Shown here: piece after piece, positions 35,801-48,075 of the stretch | Layout of the letters: each line of letters begins with the position of its first letter | How positions within the stretch are numbered: the first letter of the stretch is position 1 | NCBI GenBank assembly: GCA_011109175.1 | Contig: RDEW01000042.1 | Location: 130,504 to 194,503, forward strand | Source: Dicyema japonicum | Taxonomy: Eukaryota; Dicyemida; Rhombozoa; Dicyemidae | Length of the DNA: 64,000 nt | Direction of reading: 5' to 3' | Notes under the pieces: generated by a model | Seen by the model: the letters and a program-made list of their open reading frames with translations, nothing else | Told to the model about the DNA's origin: nothing | The model's database searches: none | Position numbers and translations under genes: made by a program

Positions 35801-38800
35801 ATACTCCAATAGTGAATGATTTGATCTCATTCGGAGAAAATGGAAGAAAAAGATTCTTTTCTGATGACACAATCCTTCTTATTGTAATATTTGATAAATT
35901 TGGATAAACTTGAATCATCTTAACAACGTCCTAACTTCAACATCTTCACGAGTCAATTCAAGGCAAAAAATGTCCTTCTGTACTCTTTCTGGAATCCTAT
36001 AAAAACTTGAAAATTGAAAAGATAGATCTTTCTCATGACGTGAATTCAAATATTTAAGTTCATTAAGGTTTCTATTGGAATACATTTTTTTAGACTTTTT
36101 GTTTAATTTTATATATTTTTGTCCATTAAAGTGTCTTCGAATATTATTAATGCATATAATGAAGGTGTATCCATTTAATAATTTGAATATATTTTAATGA
36201 CCTTAATATAAATTTATTTTATATTTGAATTTCATAAATTTTTATTATTTTTTTAATAAATTAAATAATACATTTTCAGAATTTAGCAAAGAAAGCATCC
36301 ATGAAAAAATAAAACAGCTCGAACATCAGAACTAGTGGATGTAATGTCTTTTACAACTACATTCTCGAAATTCGAATTAATTCATGACCACTTCTTGAAA
36401 AGGTAACAAGTAAATACACGGAATGTATCCGATGAGTGATTTACATGGAATTACGAAGCTTATGTAGAAGAAAGACGTGTGCCTCAATATCCTAAGTGAA
36501 AGATTTTCATTCGTATGAATAGCTTTCATCCCGTTTTTGTGTTCAATCAGCATGCTTTCGAGAGTACTTTTCAATACAACGGACTGGTTGTAAGTACTCT
36601 TTGCTTCTTCAACAGATGTTTGTTACATATACATTTTTTAGATAAATCTATAAAAGTTCAGGCTGGTGGTTATTTGAGCTAATCTCGCTCGCCATCCTGA
36701 GAGGAAATAGCCTATTAATTAGAACAGCAATTTTAGAGAACACAAGCATAAGTTCGGACGACAACGATTTACAAGATAATGGTTCTAAAATGAATATTTG
36801 ATCATTTTAGTTAAAATTAAAATATTTAATTAAAAATCTCATCAATTAAATATAATTTTATTTATATTTTTTCAAATTTTTTATCGAAAAAAATCGACCA
36901 AAATCTAAATATAAAATGAAGAACAATTACCCAAGAATATCCGTTATTCAATCAGGAATATCTTCTCAGATCCGTCAGATCATCTATCACGCAGATATTC
37001 AGCAATGGTTGCCGTAATTGGAGGCCTCGTCTCAGATAGCCTTTAGGTCTGACATAAGACACATTTCTTCACATCATTTGGAAATTCGTCACGGTTAAAT
37101 TGTAGATCTTTTAGATAACTGAATGAACGATCAAATGAGCAAAATTATGTTCACTTTACTGATTAATAGACAAAAATACTATAGTTGTTTCAGTTCTATC
37201 AATAGCAATGGGGCAAGTGTCCAAATACGCTGTTTACACTATCTGGAAAGCATCAAGAAATCCATTTTTAGATATTCGATATCTAGCGCAACTTATTTAT
37301 GTTCAACATGAACCTTAAAACCATTTGCAGAAATAATTTTTTTAATTTTAAATATTAATAAAGTTTTTTGTTAATTAAAAAATATAAATTATCATAAAAA
37401 TGGCACTCTATTCATTTGAGTGGACTTTATGATTTTAAAATAACGATTTTAACTAAAAATTACACCATTCAACTCAGAAAAATCTGAATTATCCAGGGTA
37501 CTAATTTTTATTCTGATTGGTTCTATTGAAGTTCCGAATACTGAGGGTGACAACCATAAATACTATGATAATGAAAATTCTGCATGTTCTGTATATACTG
37601 GATATACAGTGTTTACTTTGATTCGATTCCAATAGAGATTATAAGTGCAATCTCGTCCATGCTGGGGGATGCTCGAGAGCAGCGCTGGTTCCGCTAACTA
37701 CTTGGAATGGTGATTATCAGAAGGTATGCACATTGTTTTTCACCAGCTGGTTCCTTACCTTCTTCTTCGATGTCTTGTTTCCGGGGTACCTGGCATAGCT
37801 AACAGTTTTCAAAGAACTCGAAAATCCATTTAATACGCAACATACTAATCTGAGAATGTTAATGCAAGAGCTGTTCTTTTAATAAATATAATTAAGTTTC
37901 TCATTTTCTCGTGGAAATGAGCAAAAGACATTTCGAAAAAACGATGTCATAGTCGATCATCTTGAAATCCTAAGAACACAAGGAAGGTGTTATGGACAAT
38001 TAACAGTGATCCTCAACCAAACCACTGCCTGAACTACATCATTTATTTCTGAAGTATTCTTAAAAACTTTACTACATATCTTCAGAATCCTTGATGAGAT
38101 GTGGCTTTTGAAAGTTCTTAGATATACCACAATAAAAGTAAGGAAGTCTATGGAAGTATTCACTTTTGCCGTGATTTTCATAAACAAATTATTATGCAGA
38201 CTTTAGGCTTTATTTTGAAAAAGTTTTTTATATTGATCGAATCCGAATAATTTTTGACTACTTCTCAATTATTTTGAAGATGTACAGTGTGGAACACCAT
38301 ACAATGCCGCCATGGAAGAATTTTTCGACAATACTTAATCTTCTACATTCAGAGGACGTCTGAAAAGTTGTCTTCCCAAGACATTTTCGAAGGATTACGC
38401 AGTGATTGGGGGCCGACTGATGGATGCGGACGACCTGGACGAGATCAGGAGATGAGCACGACAATGAAAAGGATGGAGAAGACTAACGGAGAGGATAGTC
38501 GAAAAACATGGCACAAGCGAAACCATGAACAGTGTTTACTGGTAGCGCGGATTGGCTTTAACTAACTTTGTAGAATGTTATAACCCAGTCAATATATATT
38601 TCAACGATCTCAGCTCTTTAATAAGTTTGAGCCCGGAATCTTCAAAATCTATAGTCGTATATTTTTAGCCGTTCTTTAGAAAAAATCCAACGTGAGATTC
38701 AGCCACTTTGAGTCTTTGTTACTCATTTTTCTGCAAAACTCCTATTTGTAACATTTTCTAAAATCTATATTCAAATCCAGTATTTTGTTTTTTTAAAGTT

Positions 38801-39437
38801 CGAATGACACGTGTAAGTTGATTATTTTTTGTGCCCAGAGATAGCTCTTCAACTGTAAAGAGATTTTTCTTGAGTTGTTTTAAATCAACTTTAGTTCCCC
38901 AATTTCTTTGTCCTGGTAGTTATTGAAGATAACAAAATTTATGTCTCTCATTAGTGACCACGCATTTCGCAGTCTCTTGAGTCTCTGTAACTGTCTTTAT
39001 GGCCACGTAAAAAAAAAGAAAATGGCTTTCATCCATCATGAAGTGAAATTTTATACAATATGGTACCTTACCATTTTAACCTTTAATTAACCATTTGGCT
39101 AGCTGGTTCCATGTTCTATTATCAAAGGAAGTGGAGACTGCATGTGGATAAAATGATATTCAGTTTTTCTTTGTCTCATGGTGAATTAAGCTCATGTAAT
39201 CCAATTTTTCTGTATTTGTCATTTATGATTCGACTAATAAAGAAATATTAAATATAGAATTTTCAAAGGTTTCTCAGACATGTTGCCGTGAACAGCATAA
39301 TCTATAGTGGTTTAGGGGCCTATGGAATATTTTTTGGATAGAATAACATCTTAAAACTAATGAAATTAATTTAAAAACAAAACATTTTTATAGAAACCAT
39401 TTTTTAATTTAAAAAAATTAAATTATTCAACTTATTC
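32801..39437. other. Long AT-rich region without recognisable genes
   Basis: About 6.6 kb with no conserved protein motif. Minus-strand frames at 34219-34443, 36377-36574, 37990-38187 and 38258-38464 and plus frames at 37123-37311 and 38287-38565 are short and unrecognised. A scrap GTGTGAGTACTGCC at 33470-33484 resembles the SINE family 1 3' part. This is the emptiest part of the window; highly divergent genes with tiny introns cannot be excluded. Confidence 0.45.
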
Positions 39438-40058
39438 ATGTCGGATATCGAATCTCAATCAGCGACTCAGTCCGCTCAACAAATACTTGACAAACTGGAA
39501 CTATGGCTCTCGAAGCGGAGAGTCGAGGCATCATCAACAAAGCCCTCTGTCACGCTGTTTACCACTTACAAAAGACAGCTTTGTGTCGATTTAAAATTCT
39601 TTACAAAAAACGAGGCTATTCCTATTAACAAAACACCGTAGATTCTGAGAGTCACCTTCGATCGAGGAGTCACCTTTATCCGACATGTTGAAAACATAGT
39701 AACTTCTGCTGTGGCTTTGCCACGATTTATGAACAATTTATCCGACCCACGATGGCATATGCAAGTCCTTCGTGGGCAATGCAGATTTCACGATCCTCCT
39801 GATTGAAACTATCCGCAACCGAGGAGACCGCAAAAAGGATAATTGCACCAGAACACAAAAATCCAGCCCATTGAAAATTTCCTAATCGAATTACAACGGA
39901 AACTCTTAAAGGAAGTTAGTTCACCAAGCTGCCCTCTATTCCATACACTATCAAAATATCTACAATCATACAGAAATTTTGAACCGATGCCATGTCCAAT
40001 GAAAAGAGCTGTTCAGTATCCTCGACCATAACAGACTCGTCCTTTCCCTTGTCTGTCT
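39438..40058 (+). pseudogene. Jockey-like LINE reverse transcriptase C-terminus
   Basis: From 39438 the frame reads QQILDKLELWLSKRRVEAS and TKPSVTLFTTYKRQ, the region after YADD, then ILRVTFDRGVTFIRHVENIV (LGVTFDxxxTFxxHV block). The frame opens again at 39843-40031. It is followed at once by a hairpin tail, so this is a 5'-truncated insertion. Confidence 0.82.
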
Positions 40059-40126
40059 GGGATCACTTAGTTGAGAACCTTTTTTTTTCTCTTTGATCCA
40101 GTGATCCTGGAGGTAATAATAATAAA
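40059..40126 (+). repeat. LINE 3' hairpin and AATAATAA tail
   Basis: GGGATCACTTAGTTGAG, a T-rich loop, CCAGTGATCC TGGAGGTAATAATAATAAA. It directly follows the RT C-terminus and so shows to which kind of element this hairpin belongs. Confidence 0.75.
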
Positions 40127-40550
40127 TTAATGTCGGATCTCAACAAACCGGAGGTCGGAAATGATATAGTTCTGACTCATGTTGACGACATAGTAATTAC
40201 GTCACGTGATCGGGACCTGATTCAAATTCGAGATTGCAACAAAATCTGGACTGTCTAATCGAATGGATGTTGAAAAATCGCCTTTTTTACAATTGAGATA
40301 GATTGGAGTTATTATCTCCTTCCGCTTTCTTGACAAAATGGATTTACTTCCATCAGGAGCATCGGGCAAAGTTGAGGTCTCTGCTAGTGCTGGGAACACG
40401 TGAAAGCACGCCCACATCGTTGCAACGGAGAAAACTAAACGTCACACTAATCATGGAATACATGCAAAAGGCCATCGGCCATTACTTAATTAGACGATAA
40501 CTCTTGTCCACTTTCTCGTGATTCCGTGGTTAATAAAATTATATATGGAA
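40127..40550 (+). pseudogene. Second LINE fragment, RT active site plus C-terminal end
   Basis: VGNDIVLTHVDDIVITSRDR at 40150-40210 has a VDD active site. The end reads SLQRRKLNVTLIMEYMQK, matching LLRRTLNVPSIMEYF at 63540-63590. The middle is deleted. The tail ACTTAATTAG...GTGATTCCG and TTAATAAA closes it. Confidence 0.75.
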
Positions 40551-40734
40551 AGTGATCATAGTGAAAAGAAAGATAAATCCATCAAAAAAAAGAAATGGGG
40601 AAAATGATAATAGAAATGGTGGTGACATAATGGGTGCTGTTAAATTTGACGACTGTCAATTTGTTTTTATTGATTTTCATTATCCTTTATACCAAGACTT
40701 TGTTGGGTGTATCACAATGCACATGGTTCGTCGG

Positions 40735-40930
40735 TTTAATATATGAAAATCAATGATTTCAATGAATATAAGCATTCCAATAATATGAATAAAAGCAATA
40801 TTATTGAATGATGAATCAAAATAGTATAAAACTTTGATAGATCTGATTACTTTTAATAGTGAAGACAAAATAAACAATTCACTGAAAATTAAGAAACAAC
40901 TATCACACAACAATCAATATCAGTCATGCA
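40735..40930 (-). repeat. AT-rich sequence, possible divergent repeat M copy
   Basis: TGATGAATCAAAATAGTATAA and TTTTAATAGTGAAGAC resemble the reverse of repeat M (TTTGATTCATCAAT, CTTCATTATTGAAAG). Similarity is weak. Confidence 0.35.
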
Positions 40931-41215
40931 TTATAAATTAATAATAATAAAGCCTTTTCACGAGAGCCATAATATTTATAGCTCCGCATAGGCACACACA
41001 ATTTATTTAAGAACAGTTAATTTTAACTAATCGTAGAACCAAGGAATGATCTTCATTTCTTTGTTCTTTTTCTTGTGTGAGTGTCCTTTCTAGACAATCC
41101 AATTCCGCAGTGAGTATCCACTGATGACGTCGTCACTCGTCAAACCCTTTCTGATCGTAGATGCGTGGAACCTTCCACCAGGTGAACAGCAGCGAAATTC
41201 GAAAACCGTAGCCGA
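40931..41215 (-). mobile_element. SINE family 1 copy
   Basis: Nearly full length in reverse: AATAATAATAAAG tail, AGCTCCGCATAGGC hairpin arm, TAATCGTAGAACCAAGGAAT, GACAATCCAATTCCGCAGTG, GTGAACAGCAGCG and a degraded tRNA-like head with CGAAATTCGAAAACCG where the B box should be. Confidence 0.88.
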
Positions 41216-41315
41216 CATCTAACCATATGCCAACCAAGAAAAGTATTTTATAACCTTAAGAAAAGATAACCTTAATAAAAGTATTTTTTAGTTTATTTAT
41301 TCAACAACATAAGAC
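41216..41315. other. Short AT-rich spacer
   Basis: Nothing recognised. Confidence 0.4.
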
Positions 41316-41660
41316 CACGGTAAAACAAACTGATTATCAAATGATCCCGATGCATTTCAACACTGACCATATCTTTGTCTGGGTTCCTCCCTCATGCCCA
41401 CACACGATCTTACATGGCGACTGACTCTACGTTTCTTCTTCGCTTTTTTGATTTCATCTTTGATGCACCTAACAATTCGTCCACGTTCATCTTTTTTTAG
41501 ACTTAGCTATCCATATTAAATCAGCATATCCCAGGGTTCCACGTCAAATTAGATATTCCCCTTCTGTTAAGCAGGTTTAGAAGTCTGTCGAGATGCTTAT
41601 TCAGTTACGTCTCTATTCCATCGTTCCTCTTATTCCAACTATCCCACTTGGCGCCAAAGT
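41316..41660 (-). pseudogene. Jockey/I-like LINE 3' fragment
   Basis: GACCACGGTAAAACAAACTG and ATGATCCCGATGCATTTC correspond to the 3' end seen at 27020-27060 and 56617-56660. The antisense frame retains a C-terminal CxxREE-like remnant ending in CIGII. Confidence 0.6.
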
Positions 41661-41884
41661 TAATGTGGTGCTATTAGGCTACATGAATTGAAGATTATTT
41701 GTTTGATTCTTCTGTTCCGCCTCTCCCTTTTTGGCTCCAGCGAACTTCAATCGTTAGCTTGCGTCATGTTGTTCACCATCTATGGTGTCGCCAGATATAT
41801 TCCTAAGTTATAAACGAAAATGACTATTAGTCAACAACCATCCAGAGGAGTTCCCCTGGACGGCTCTTCCTTCAAATCCGAGTA

Positions 41885-42135
41885 AGTTAACAGTAACAAC
41901 TAGTTAAATATATCCAGTTTCCTCTATTACTGAAACATAGTCCTTCAACGTTACACAAGTCCATCCGGAACCAGCATAAAAAAATAAAAAAGTCCATTCC
42001 TTGCAATTGTGGAAACCCATCCTGTGAAGTGAATGAGAGCAAAGGATCTTTTTCGTGGAAGGCTTGGACTAGGCGCCACCTGAGACAGGTGGATTACACG
42101 ACGCCACTCTAGTAGGAATGGGAAGAGGAGGAATA
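41885..42135 (-). repeat. R1 repeat copy
   Basis: TTAAATATATCCAGTTTCC, AAGTCCATCCGGAACCAGC, CAATTGTGGAAACCCATCC and GACAGGTGGATTACACGACG match 14600-14800 in the same orientation. The tail hairpin is worn. Confidence 0.75.
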
Positions 42136-42359
42136 GACAAAACAAACAGAAAACTTCAACCAATTACCATTTTGCACCACATGGCAAAAATTGTTACTTT
42201 TATAATCATGAAAATCGGAAAAATAAGGTTTTCAAGCCCGAGGTAATATTCCAAGGAATTGTGCATTTAAGAATTTTTAAAACAAAAATGAAGATGCCTT
42301 CCTGAATACAAAACTGAATGCGTCTATTCAGTTTTGTGCCTTTCCGCAGTTTTTTTTAA
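42136..42359. other. Short unassigned sequence
   Basis: ACCAATTACCATTTTGCACC at 42158-42180 continues the R1-like sequence. Otherwise nothing. CTGAATGCGTCTATTCAG at 42315-42332 is a small hairpin. Confidence 0.35.
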
Positions 42360-42545
42360 TACATGGTCTTCCTCTTCCTGACTGTAACCCATGGTCAGCG
42401 GGAGAATCAAACCTACAGAATATTGTTTTAGACATGACATCCCAGCAACTAAGTTGCCTGTTCAATCAAATAAACATTAATAATAAAAACCATCTTTATT
42501 TTAAAGGGCAAGTATCTCCCATTTCTCGGTTCCAGCGAAATTGTA
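42360..42545 (-). mobile_element. SINE family 2 copy
   Basis: Inverse of 32590-32730: AATCAAACCTACAG is the B-box side and CCCAGCAACTAAGTTGCC the A-box side, then AATAAACATTAAT and AAAGGGCAAGTATCTCCC. Left of the tRNA part is CTTCCTCTTCCTGACTGTAA, which recurs inverted at 46500-46525. Confidence 0.65.
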
Positions 42546-43879
42546 GCAAATTTGAGAATTGGCAGATTTCAGAATAAAATGTTATTTAAAGTTTTAATTA
42601 ATTTAAAGTTAATTAAACTATTTAAATTAATAAATTTAATTTTAAAAAAAACAATATTTTTAACCAAGGAAACAAAAATTAATCAAATTTTATTAAAGTA
42701 ATACTCAATCCGAATTGTCTCCTATTTGAATTTTTAATATTTTCTTGTTGAAGTAATGAATTCTGCATCATTGTCATTTTCAATGATTTCTAAAAGATAA
42801 TTTTCAATCTCTCTTAATTTTAAAAGCATTTCAGCCTTGTTTAATGACTCATGTACTTCTACACTACCGGATTCTTGTTCTTCAATAACACTTAATTTCT
42901 CTTCTTCATCAATTGCCTCCTTTTCACTGTAATCAAATAAATTCTTCTATTTCATTAGGATCATAGATATCTGTTCTGGATACAATTTCATCGGATAAAT
43001 TTATGTTGGTAAGTTCTTATTCGCATTCTGTACGTTCTAGACGTTTAAAACAGTTTGAAATAAATAGTGTACCTTTAGATTCCATTGAATCCATCTAATC
43101 CAGTAGATTTTCATCAAGCTCTAGGTATTTTAATTTTTACAAGTTTTTAGTTTAGGATTTCTGTTATTGAACTGAAAGAAAAGCGATTCTGCATTTATTA
43201 ATATTGCATTGACAGTCCTTCTTGAGATTCTCTTTTTAAAATAGTAGAAAGTTTTTTGCACATCGCATGACATGAAACTGATTTATTGGTTTCTTTATAT
43301 CGCAATATTTACAATTTTTGAGCAATTGAAAGTCTGATGTAGCCTCCACCAGGAACATTCAGACCCATGCTTGCTTTAAATTATTTAAATTTTTAAAAAT
43401 ATTTAAAAAAATATAAATAATTTTTAAAAATGTTGGCAAATTTAAGAGTGGCATTTTTGAGAGTTTACTGTATGTGACACGATAACTCAGATGTCTAGTT
43501 TTGATTAAGTGCTTAGGTGACTTGAAATAAGTATTTTATTGTTGCATTTTAAAAAAAAAGTGTTTAAATAATCAATTTAAAAAATCAAGATTTGATTGTT
43601 TTATCCACATGGGCTGTCTCCCATTGTCACCTATTTCCGGGATCTGTGGGATCTTGCATCAGTGCCCAGAAATGTTAAAAATGAAAGTTTTTGAAATTAG
43701 CATTGAAGGTCATGTCACTTGACAGGATGATATTGATCGAAATTTACAGAAACTCAAATTCTTCATATCTGGTTCACTCACTTTTTCGGAAGTGTTTTTA
43801 TTTGTTCAAAACTTTTTTTTTAAATTAAAATCCGTCCATTTATCGGCGAGTTATAGTGCCACATAAATAAATACAACAA
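42546..43879. other. Unassigned AT-rich sequence
   Basis: No gene or matched repeat seen. Long A/T runs near 42590-42700 and 43380-43430. Confidence 0.4.
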
Positions 43880-45235
43880 TGAGCTTTAATAAGTTTATAG
43901 ATTTAGAAGTATCAACGACAAAACAAAGGAGAGTAGAGGCCGTCAGCTGATCCTGACCTCCTTGAGCAGTCGCCTTATTTTTTTCGGTGTTCATCCCAAT
44001 GCCGAAGTACTTCCGGTGAGGACGAGTGACTTTTTGGATGTTTTGCAGAGCTCCCGTATTCCTCACGAGTTCCTCGAACTGGGTTGGTTTTAGGAACCAT
44101 CTCTTGTATTATCCAAGTAGCGTTTTTACAAAGTTTAATTTTCGCTAAGAAGAGGAGATTATGTTGCTCACATATTTGCTGAAGGTAATTAGTAGGTTAT
44201 ATGTGACCCCCAGTATTTTGGTTGAATTTGTGGAGGGGATTGTTACCCTATTCAGGGTCAATGAAGTCGCTGAGTTAGTCAATTTTCTATTGGAAGTAAA
44301 GATCGTAGAGCACTACGATCTTTCATGATTTGTGAGTTGGTTCCTCGTAAGCCAACAGTTCAGGTCATCCAGTGAATCTTGTAAGCGGGTATCCGCTGTG
44401 TGGATGCTCTAGTCTCTTGTTCCCAAGATTAAGTCGTAGGCCGTAAACAAGGAATCGGGTATCGTCGTAACCGTAAAAAGGCCTGTCGCTCATGAATAGG
44501 TCGAAGAATGGGAAAGGTGATCCTTGCAGGACCCCGTTCAGCAGAAATTTAGTGACTGATGATGTGGAATGGGAAATTACTCTTTTTCTAACGTCCATGA
44601 GGAAATTAGCGAGCCAAATTTTCAGGTTGTTTGGAATGTTAAAGCCATAAATCTTCCTAGTGAGGAGTTACATCGGTATCGAGTCAAAAGCTTTCTGCAT
44701 GTCAATGGAACACATAATGGTCTTTTGATGCCGAGGTGTGCGTTGAAGGCCTTCCTTGATGAATTTTGTCAAGCAAGCAAGATGGGTAGTTGTGAAACGA
44801 GCCTTCTTGAAGCCATGTTGGAAGGATACGTCTGTGAGGTAAGGTTTAATCCGATCGAGAACGAGTTTTTCTAGGATTTTGGAGGTCGCACACAGGAGGG
44901 ATATTGGTCTCTACGGAGCTGGTGAGTCCTCGGCAGTCTGAGTTTTAAGATAGGTCGAATATGGGATAATTTCCATAGAGTAGTTATCAGGTTCCTACTG
45001 ATGAAGAGGTTGTAAATTCAGTCGAGGCCAAGATGGTATAGGGCCTATCTTCTTGAGTACAATAGAGGGAATTCCATCTGGACCACTTGCGTCAGACGAT
45101 TTATGTTTTTGAATAGCCTTCCGCACAACGTCCATTGAAAGGTTGTTTAAAGTTGCGTCCCGTATTGGTTTTATTGAAAATGTGGAAGGATTCTTCAATT
45201 TCTGGTGTGGAACAAACAAAATAATCAGAAAACTT
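43880..45235 (-). pseudogene. Jockey/I-like LINE reverse transcriptase
   Basis: From 45219 down: MDVVRKAIQKHKSSDASGPD then GIPSIVLKKIG, FQHGFKKARFTTTHLACLTK, DMQKAFDSIPM, NNLKIWLANFLMDVRKRVI and LNGVLQGSPFPFFDLFMSD. The catalytic region around 44440-44490 is damaged. The C-terminal part ends with RNTGALQNIQKVTRPHRKYF near 43985-44066. Many stops and frame changes. Confidence 0.85.
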
Positions 45236-45470
45236 TAACGAATTAGCCACGTAGCACCACATGGGCCACACGGCGGTTAATTAAATTAATTGACTGTCTC
45301 TTGGAGGGAGTTTAACTTTATTAGGTTAATGTGGGACATAAGGTTATTCCAGTCTCTTTCCTGTTTCATCTTAGCATAAACCTCATATTAAAAAAAATTA
45401 AAAAAAATATATTTTAGTTATATTAATTGGAATAAAATATAAATTTTCTAATAAAAAATTCCGGAGGGAG
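45236..45470. other. R1-like scrap and AT-rich spacer
   Basis: AATTAGCCACGTAGCACC and ATGGGCCACACGGCGGTTAA resemble the end of R1 at 50840-50875 (CACATATCACCATATGGC, CACGCGGCCATTAA). Confidence 0.45.
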
Positions 45471-45474
45471 TAAT

Positions 45475-45627
45475 GGAGGATATCTGATCAAACATCAGGA
45501 GAAAACCCGACACAACCGAGCCTGTGTGGGATCGAGAGAAGAGCATCGGGCCAAGCTGAGAGTTTTTATTAAATTTGTTGGGATCACTTAGTTTATTTTT
45601 TGTTGCAACGGTGGTCTTGGAATAAAG
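45475..45627 (+). pseudogene. LINE 3' end with terminal hairpin
   Basis: NRACVGSREEHRAKLRVFIK is the C-terminus of the LINE subfamily seen at 27044 and 56646. It is followed by GGGATCACTTAG, a loop and GGTGGTCTTGGAATAAAG. Stem GATCAC/GTGGTC includes a G-U pair. Confidence 0.8.
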
Positions 45628-45673
45628 ATTTGATTATTTATTCACGTGGGTCGTAGTAATAATTACCAAAAAT

Positions 45674-46204
<531 letters not shown>

Positions 46205-46489
46205 ATTTTCGACTTTGAGCCATACAGACTCTTAAGCGAATGCATGGATCAAAATAATAGTTAGATGTTGGAGATATTGTATTTTTAATCACTTAAAGGT
46301 TAGCATTCAAAAAGATTATGTGACGAATCCTTCTCTTTGATTAAAAAAATTTGAACTCCAGTATTATCGATAATTGTCGAAGATACTGTTGGGTCTATTA
46401 AGATAGTTCATTCGCAACGAATAAAAAATTCATAACGACTGAAAATAATAGTTAATCATCACTTTTGTTATTAGAATTTATCTGATATA

Positions 46490-46545
46490 ACGTTGTATGG
46501 GTTACAGTCAGGAAGAGGAAGACCATGTATTCTTTGACCCATAAA
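46490..46545 (+). repeat. SINE family 2 end fragment
   Basis: GGGTTACAGTCAGGAAGAGG and AAGACCATGTA match the inverse of 42362-42393. Confidence 0.55.
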
Positions 46546-46724
46546 CACTCACATGCCATTTTACTCCCACGGTCATATTGGGATGACACATCTTTTTCCT
46601 AATAATTCGACTTTTGTGCGACCATAAAATACTTTAATATAATATCCCCCTTTTCAATCAATGATTTGATAATAATGACAGCCCTCCCGTCAAGATAGTA
46701 ATTTTTCCATTAACTCAGTTTAGG

Positions 46725-46970
46725 CAAAACTCACACTTTATTTAAGAACAGTCATACTGATTAATCCAAGGCATTGAAAGTGTTCTTGACTTTTCGTTCT
46801 TTTTTTGATTTTGTGGGAGTCCCAAAAGACAATCCAGTTCTCAGTGATGAAACACTGATGGTGCATCACTCGTCAACCCAAAAGCGTCATAAATGCGTGG
46901 AACATTCAACCAAATGAACACCGGTGAGATTCTAACCCAAAACCTCCTGGATTTTAGTCCTGGAACCAAA
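46725..46970 (-). mobile_element. SINE family 1 copy, divergent
   Basis: CACACTTTATTTAAGAACAG, CAATCCAGTTCTCAGTGATG, GGTGCATCACTCGTCAACCC, AAATGCGTGGAACATTC and TGAACACCGGTGAGATTC follow the family in order. It is more worn than the copies at 40931 and 58543. Confidence 0.82.
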
Positions 46971-47417
46971 CTATCAATTTCTAGTGTCCTTACTTTGAAA
47001 AAAAATTTTTTGAACTATGATTACGTGGAATGTATTAGTGGTTATCATTAGTCCCCTTCATTTTAACGCTATTTAACATTCTAAAAAATCATTTAGACGA
47101 ATTTTCAGTGACCTCAATTTAGTTCACAATTTTCTGCTTGCTCCTGTTAGCTTTTGCAGAGGAATTTATCTCTGTCAGTCAATTTGAGTTCTACACTGTG
47201 CTAACAGAATATTGGGAGTAATCGATAATATTATCTTTGTATTTTTGACCAAACATATTTAACCCTCAATAGGAAATCAATTTATTACAGGTACTTCACA
47301 TAAATCTTCTGAGCAGTAAACTTCTTGGGGGTACATTTTCTCTGTAAAGGTATGATCAGAGTTTTATTCGCCATAGAGAAGCTGAGCTAAAGAAAAAAAT
47401 ATATAGGACTCCTTGAC
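46971..47417. other. Unassigned AT-rich sequence
   Basis: No clear gene. The stretch 47284-47400 could hold downstream exons of the small frame that follows. Confidence 0.35.
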
Positions 47418-47576
47418 CTATGTACCTTTTATGCGATTGCTGTCGAGACAACCAGAAGGATAAGCAACCCTGATCTTTTTTAAGAAACTCGTACGTATTG
47501 CCTCGCTCAAAGCCATGATGACTGCGAAGGCAATGGCTATAGTTAGTCTTAAATTGTCCTGAGAAGAATGCTGCAT
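47418..47576 (-). CDS. Small open frame with one membrane segment (candidate first exon)
   Basis: From ATG at 47576 the frame encodes 52 aa: a short polar start (MQHSSQDNLRL), a hydrophobic helix TIAIAFAVIMAL, then a basic-polar segment with SFLKKIRVAYPSGCLDSNR. It runs into a GGTACATAG where GTACAT could be a donor. Beyond a possible acceptor at about 47394 another minus frame reads FTEKMYPQEVYCSEDLCEVP. That would make a small secreted or single-pass protein with several cysteines. I do not recognise it and the exon joining is not certain. Confidence 0.35.
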   Translation of the reverse strand: MQHSSQDNLRLTIAIAFAVIMALSEAIRTSFLKKIRVAYPSGCLDSNRIKGT

Positions 47577-48075
47577 CAATAAAGTAGGTGAAAATAAAGC
47601 ATAAATTCGAAAATAAGGTCAGTGATATTATATGATATTTAAACGTTTATCAATTGAACTCAAGTCTTCACTCATTGGTCCTACCAAGATTCATACATTG
47701 AACACAGAATACATGGAGTTTCTTCACAAAATTATGTAGACATTTGGTGCAATCATTACCTATACTTTCTGACTAATCAACCACTTGGTTAACTCACCAA
47801 CCAGTCATCTTTATAGGTATCGAATCAATTTGCTCTTATTCTTTCTCATAAATGCGACATACATTTAAAATTTCTCTTAGTTTATATATCACAAGTTTTT
47901 GGAAAGAAAATCTTGTAGTCCTCAGAAGCCAAACTTCACAAAATACTCTTAGTTACGACTTCCTAGTGTTCTAAGGCCTATTGATGTTAATCAAACGATG
48001 TGAGCGGTTAACATTCTTATCATTCCTTAGCATATATAATAGCATATATTATGTCATTCTATTAGTTCCGACAAA
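47577..48075. other. Annexin upstream spacer
   Basis: AT-rich; should hold the annexin promoter. Nothing else recognised. Confidence 0.4.
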
